From Mactromeris polynyma (taxonomy: Eukaryota > Mollusca > Bivalvia > Venerida > Mactridae), in assembly GCA_032209605.1 (NCBI GenBank), contig JASFXZ010000029.1, positions 2,531,001 through 2,595,000 of the forward strand: a DNA stretch of 64,000 nucleotides, read 5' to 3'. The notes under the pieces were generated by a model. The model was given only the letters and a program-made list of their open reading frames with translations, ran no database searches and was not told the origin of the DNA. Both the position numbers and the translations under genes were made by a program. Positions 56,401-62,400 of this stretch are shown piece after piece (position 1 is the stretch's first letter; the number at the start of each line of letters is the position of its first letter).

Positions 56401-59400
56401 CCTTTTATTGCAGGAAGTTCCGAAGAAGCTGTATGTGAGGTACTGAGAATGTCAAAATAAAGAACATATATTTTGAAGATGCAACAAACAAATGTTAGGT
56501 GGCCTTATGGTGCAAATGTGTGAATGAAACCTTTCAACCTGGAGACTTGTCATAACAGACAGTGTTACAAATACCTACAGAAATGAAGTTTCCCTTTCAA
56601 CAACATCCCAGACCTTAGTCACGGTATGTCACATGGTTCTCCTACTGTATAATAAACTCACTTTAAACAGATAAAAAATAGTGACTTTGAAAGCCTTGGA
56701 AAACTTGCGTTGAAGTACGTGTAACATTTCCTTGTATATAAGTTCATAATTTGAAGTTTAATACTTAAATGTTCATGGAAAAAGTTAATTTGAAAGACAT
56801 GTTGAATGAATAAAATAGCAGTACAAATGCTGTTTTGGTCCTTGAATTTTGTGAAAATACCCTTTGAAAAGTCCTTGAATTTTTTTTGGGAAGGGCGGGA
56901 AATCTGATTTGTGTTGTGTCTTGAACAACAGACAAATTGTGAGGTTAATTATTGCAATTATAGGAAATGATACATTGATATTCTGCTATACAAATTTAAA
57001 TAGCAAGTTCAAATTATTGCAATCCTGTCGCCTGTTACCTTAAGCTAAAATAAGATATTGCAAAAAAATTCTGAATGTACTTTAGTACAGTAGTTATATC
57101 ATCAAAAAGGCATAAAGTTTTTTTTGTCCATTCAGATAGTTTTAGTTTAATAATTTTAGCAGCTGTCAACTGATACTTTTGAAATATATTGTTATTGGCT
57201 AATGCTTTTTAATACCATTAAATTTTACATGGAGACATTAATATGTCATGGTTATAATAAACATGTAACTAAATCCATTGTTAAAGCAGAAAAGTAAAGA
57301 AATACACAATTAAAGAACAACAAACCGTCAAAGAGTATATGCAGCAGCAAGATCAAAGTAATACATTTTTTTTATCATAAACACGATTGGGTCACTTATC
57401 CTCACACTCCATCAAAAAGAGCTTTAACACTAGGCGAAAGGTTCAACACCTAAATATAGCAAAAATTGTTCAGATATTTCTTAAATATGTTTCATTAATA
57501 CCCTTACAATATACCTATACTATTGTATTTTAACAGAAAACAGAATTTCCAGTAGAAGACGTAATTGATGAGGTGGATAGTGTTTGTCAGGAAGAAGATG
57601 AGTTCTCCTTCTTAACAATAGATGACAAAGTAGTTGTGGTACCTGTAGGAATGGTGAAGCAGATGTTCCCAGATATGCAAGATGAACATTAGAGCTTCAT
57701 ATTGTTGATTTGTGTAAACCTTACATAAGTGTCACTTGCACTTACAAGGACAGTGATCCCTTATCTATTCGGAGCAACTGAGACTGCAATCAAAGTTATG
57801 CGAAAAACTAGATACTTCCATTTCTGATATCATTCGGTATTTATTCATATCCCGGTATTGAAGGTGCTAATTTTTTTTAATTTGAAGACATGATTCCCTG
57901 TGGCATATTCAAAGTACACACCAATTTTGATAAAAAGCATGAAAAGTTATGCAATTGCTTACAAGTATAATTTCTTTTGGAATATTTTTGTTGCCAAAAT
58001 TGAAAACCTGTTGCCAAATTATTGTCTTTTTCACATTTGATGTTATTGGTGAATGACAGAGGGAACCCTAGAAACAAAAAATGTGGATTTTATTCTTGAT
58101 TTACGACTGTTTCAGAGAGAGAAAAAAAACTCCCCTCAACAACCTCTAACACACCACTTTATTATTTTCTTCATTGGTTGCTTTTAAAAATTGAAATTTA
58201 CCATTAGCAGTAACTTTATTTCTGTAGGTAATGGGGTTAATATATTGCATCCTGTGGAGTGCAGTATTTTCTGGCCCTTTATTCTTAAATGTATAAAATC
58301 AGCTTGTTAGTGCAATGAAATTTACTTCAGGGACAATATTTATAATATTTGTGCATACGCCTTGGCATGTAACCAGGAAAGTACTGGGTAGATTCCAGGA
58401 AAGTACTGGTTAGATGCCAGGAAAATGGTAACTGTACGATGGGTCTCATTGGCACTATGCAGTGACCGTATTTGGCTTCAAGAATTGTCTGTTTGACCTA
58501 TACTTCTCTACTGGCATCAAAAAAGTATATTTATGGTGTGCGGCAGACATACCGGGTCGACCAAATTACCATAATGTGCATTATAAAATGTGCGCGGCGA
58601 CGGGCGACCTCATAAACACAGTAATACTATACATACATACCTTTTTACTGTATGGCAAAAGTTAAGTATGTCAAAAAACCACATTTAAAAAAACCCGGTC
58701 AGCACTCAAAAGTTTTAAAAAAACCAAGCCCTCCCTTATTTTGATTTAATTTTTGCTTGGGGTTCTTATTTGAATATATTGTACTGTGTTTTGATAGTTG
58801 ACTTTGCTTGTCTTTGATACTTGTAACAGTTCTTACATTAATGTGCTTTTGCAATATTCATGTCTTGCCTCAGTCTTCAGGTGTTTTATTGCTGTTTGTT
58901 TCACTTTGATATTTTTTAATTATTTAACTCATTCAAGATTTGTTCATTGCATGATTGTCCTCAAATATTGTGTCACACAGCCCCACTCAGCCCCACTCGA
59001 ATTCCAAAATAGCCACTTGGGCTTCTGATTGCCAGACATTTTTTCTAAAAAAATCTATTTACCCTTTGGCTGATTTGCTATGAACATGGCACATGATTGT
59101 ACTGTACCAAAATTACATCCAACATCTGATTCGCTGACATATTTTGGATATTATATCTAAAGCTGCTAGAGCATGTAAAACCAAACCGGGTAAAAATGTT
59201 CCTTGAATAGCCCTATGCTGTGTCTGCAGTCTACTTTCAACTTTTGATACAACTGGTCTAACATACTTTTTGTTACTGACTAAGCTCAAAGTAGTTTCAT
59301 TTAAAACAAAGCTTGGATGATTTGACCTGGATTCATGTATAAACTATATAAAAGATGATGTTTTTGCAATTAAGCTGCAATTAAGCTGCATATGAAGTAA

Positions 59401-62400
59401 ACAGTTTAGTACTAATATTTAACTACAATGTATAATTATATAAACTTTGTTATTGCTTGTACATATGTGTTCATCATCTTGTATTTATTATGTCTCCACA
59501 TGTTGTATGTTTGTCTGTCCAGTCTGCCTTGTTCTCCCTTTATCTCCAAAATCCAGTAATAGATTTTCATCAACTTGCTGGGAAGTATCAGTATGAAGTC
59601 TAGTAGTTCATATTGTAATTTGGGGTCATAATGTTAAAAGTCAAGGTCACAGGTGTCTGAAACTTGAAAACCTTGTCTGCTGTTCATCTCTAAAAAAACC
59701 TTTTACATTTTCATCAAAGTTGTGCTTTGAAAATTAATTGGAAAATACCCCACTGCAACAAGATAACTCATAACCTATGGCAAGCTAGTGTTATCATAAC
59801 TTTATGCCTGGCCATACTGATTTTACTCTAATTTAGCGAGGATAGACTTTAATATGTCATTTCATAATTAAATATTCACAAACGTTACATAAAGGGTCTA
59901 ATATCTTTGTGTTTCATTTATTTACAATCGTTACAAACATTTCACTTGTTTTACAGTCTTAAGGTTCTACCATTATTACTGACCATTTTCTTTATTTTGG
60001 ATTGAAAATCTAGCATTTCTAGAACAAGTCGGATTGAAGATCTCTTGGAAAAAATGTTTATTCTTTCTTCAATAATTTTTTATTCTTTTTCACATTTATG
60101 TCTTATGTTTTTGTTTTATTCCATATTCCATGCAAACCTTCTTACCTAGTTACACAAACTTTGATATTATAAAACTGTTTACAGTCAAACCTGTCTGTAA
60201 AGACCACCCATGGGAACAGCAAAATGTGGTCTTTGTTTACAGGTGGTCTCTATTAACATATTAAATATCATTTAAAATGGTCTGATGGGAGATACAATTG
60301 ATGGTCTTTGCAGACAGGTTTTGCAATAGTGGTCTTTGTTCGCAGGTGGTCTTTAACACAGGTTTGACTATAGTTACAAAACAGAAACTTATATGCAACG
60401 AGTTGCCAGCTTGGCTACATAGACAAGTGGTACTGTCCCACACCCCATTTGTTTGCTTTGATTGTATTGAGTAATCGTTTTTGCTTTTTGGTCATTATTG
60501 CATTATTTCTTTCTACTGTTAATATGTATGTGATATATGTAAATATGTTTATATTTCTCTTTGCTATGTTCTTTTTGTTTACTTCTCTAGTCATTCATAT
60601 ACTAAGTCTGCTAAATCCGTCTGTGTACACCTCCTATCACTTTTGTATATTCAGGTATCATTTACAGTTTTCATTTACATATACAATTTCACCATTATCC
60701 AGTCCTCCACAAAGTTTATACTCATTATACATTCACACGCTTGATAACTTATCCAGTGTGTGATTCTAGCATGCGGTTGTTACATACTGAAGTGATATCA
60801 TATTTTGACAAGGTGCTATATCATTTAGTGATTAATGTTTTTGTATTGAGTTAATGTGTTGCATTTTGGTCACTTTTGCATTATTTCTTTCCACTGTAAA
60901 TATGTTTGAGATATAAGTAAATACGGTTTTATTTCTCTTAGCTATGTTCTTTGCCTTATTATAATAGTCATTCATAAACTACGGCCTGCTTTCACTTCCT
61001 ACCACTTGTTCATTCAGGTAGCATTTTATAGTTCTCTCATGTGTCACTTTTTAGCTATCATTTACATTAAATTACACTATTTTTCTAACTTTCAAAATGT
61101 CTAAACTCATTTTACATTCACACATTGCTTGATTAATTCAGTGTGTGATGCTGGATGTCTGTTTGTCCACTGACATGTTGTTAATTAAACTGTAGTGCTC
61201 TCACATTTTGACATGATATGCAATATCATTTAGTGATTATTGTTCTTCTTTTTAATTTTTAGTAAATACTAATTATGTAAATTTGTCGGTATTTCTTTAT
61301 TTATTTCTACCGTGATAATGATTGTGATTTATGTTAATATGTTTCAATCAATGTTTTGCATTTTGAGATGTATAATGTTGTCTTAATTTACATGCATGAT
61401 GTTCATTATCATGAAAGTTTTCCGCACTATCAATTTCTATTTCTGTTTAACTGTCCATACAAAAACTAGTCTGTTCCTTAATAAATTCCTACTACTAAAA
61501 CTACAAATGTACTTTTTATACATTAATATATAGTTACACATTAAAGCATAATAAACACATACTGTTAGTTCAAATTGCAGTTGTTCTATTTCATTTTGTT
61601 TACGCCGTGCACCCCCCTTTGCTGCATCAGGCAGCAATTTTTTACTTGTTATTTTCATATATTAAGTAAAATGATATTTGATCTTTAATACAATCGGAGA
61701 GGAGATATAGAATATTGGATTATGTGTAGCCCGCGCAACACGTGGGTTCGAACCATGCGAACCTTACCGTCGGACCGTACCTTCGCATATGACAGTATTA
61801 TAAATGTTCAAGGATGCGGTGTCCAGAGATAAAGATTTCATTACAATCGACCTTAAATAAACTTGTACATATATAAATAGTAAATCAAGTTTTAAAACAT
61901 CAGCTAAACGTACAGTAAACCTCAATAATAAGACCACCCTTGGGACTTATGAAAACTGGTCTTCTTATTGAGGTTTTCCAAATATTGAGGTTGAATAAAG
62001 AGCACAACAGTGAAGATTGACTTGAAAATTGTGTTCTTAATTTTGAGGTGGTCTTATTATTGAGGTGCTCTTAATGTGAGTTGTTACTGTATCTAACGTA
62101 CATTTATATGTTCAAGTGTTCACTTACAGTCTTTCTATTGTGGTGGGGAATTCCCAGCCTCTGTGATTCTCTGTATTCATTTTGATTTTATTCCCCGCCA
62201 AATTTCTGGAAATAGCATAAACACAGTTTGTATCATAGCAACAAATTAACGACGAATGTAATTGTTAGAGTCGCGAAAATATATAACTACTAACTGATGA
62301 AGGATAAATGTTTAGTGCTACACAACATTTGGAAACCAATTCCATTAATGTTTGCATTTTATAGTTATTTCCATTCGTTTGCTTAGGATTGTACTGTGAT

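Noticed and set aside
60449..60763. 104-codon plus-strand hydrophobic frame
   Set aside because: T-rich tandem duplication; the second copy does not keep the frame.
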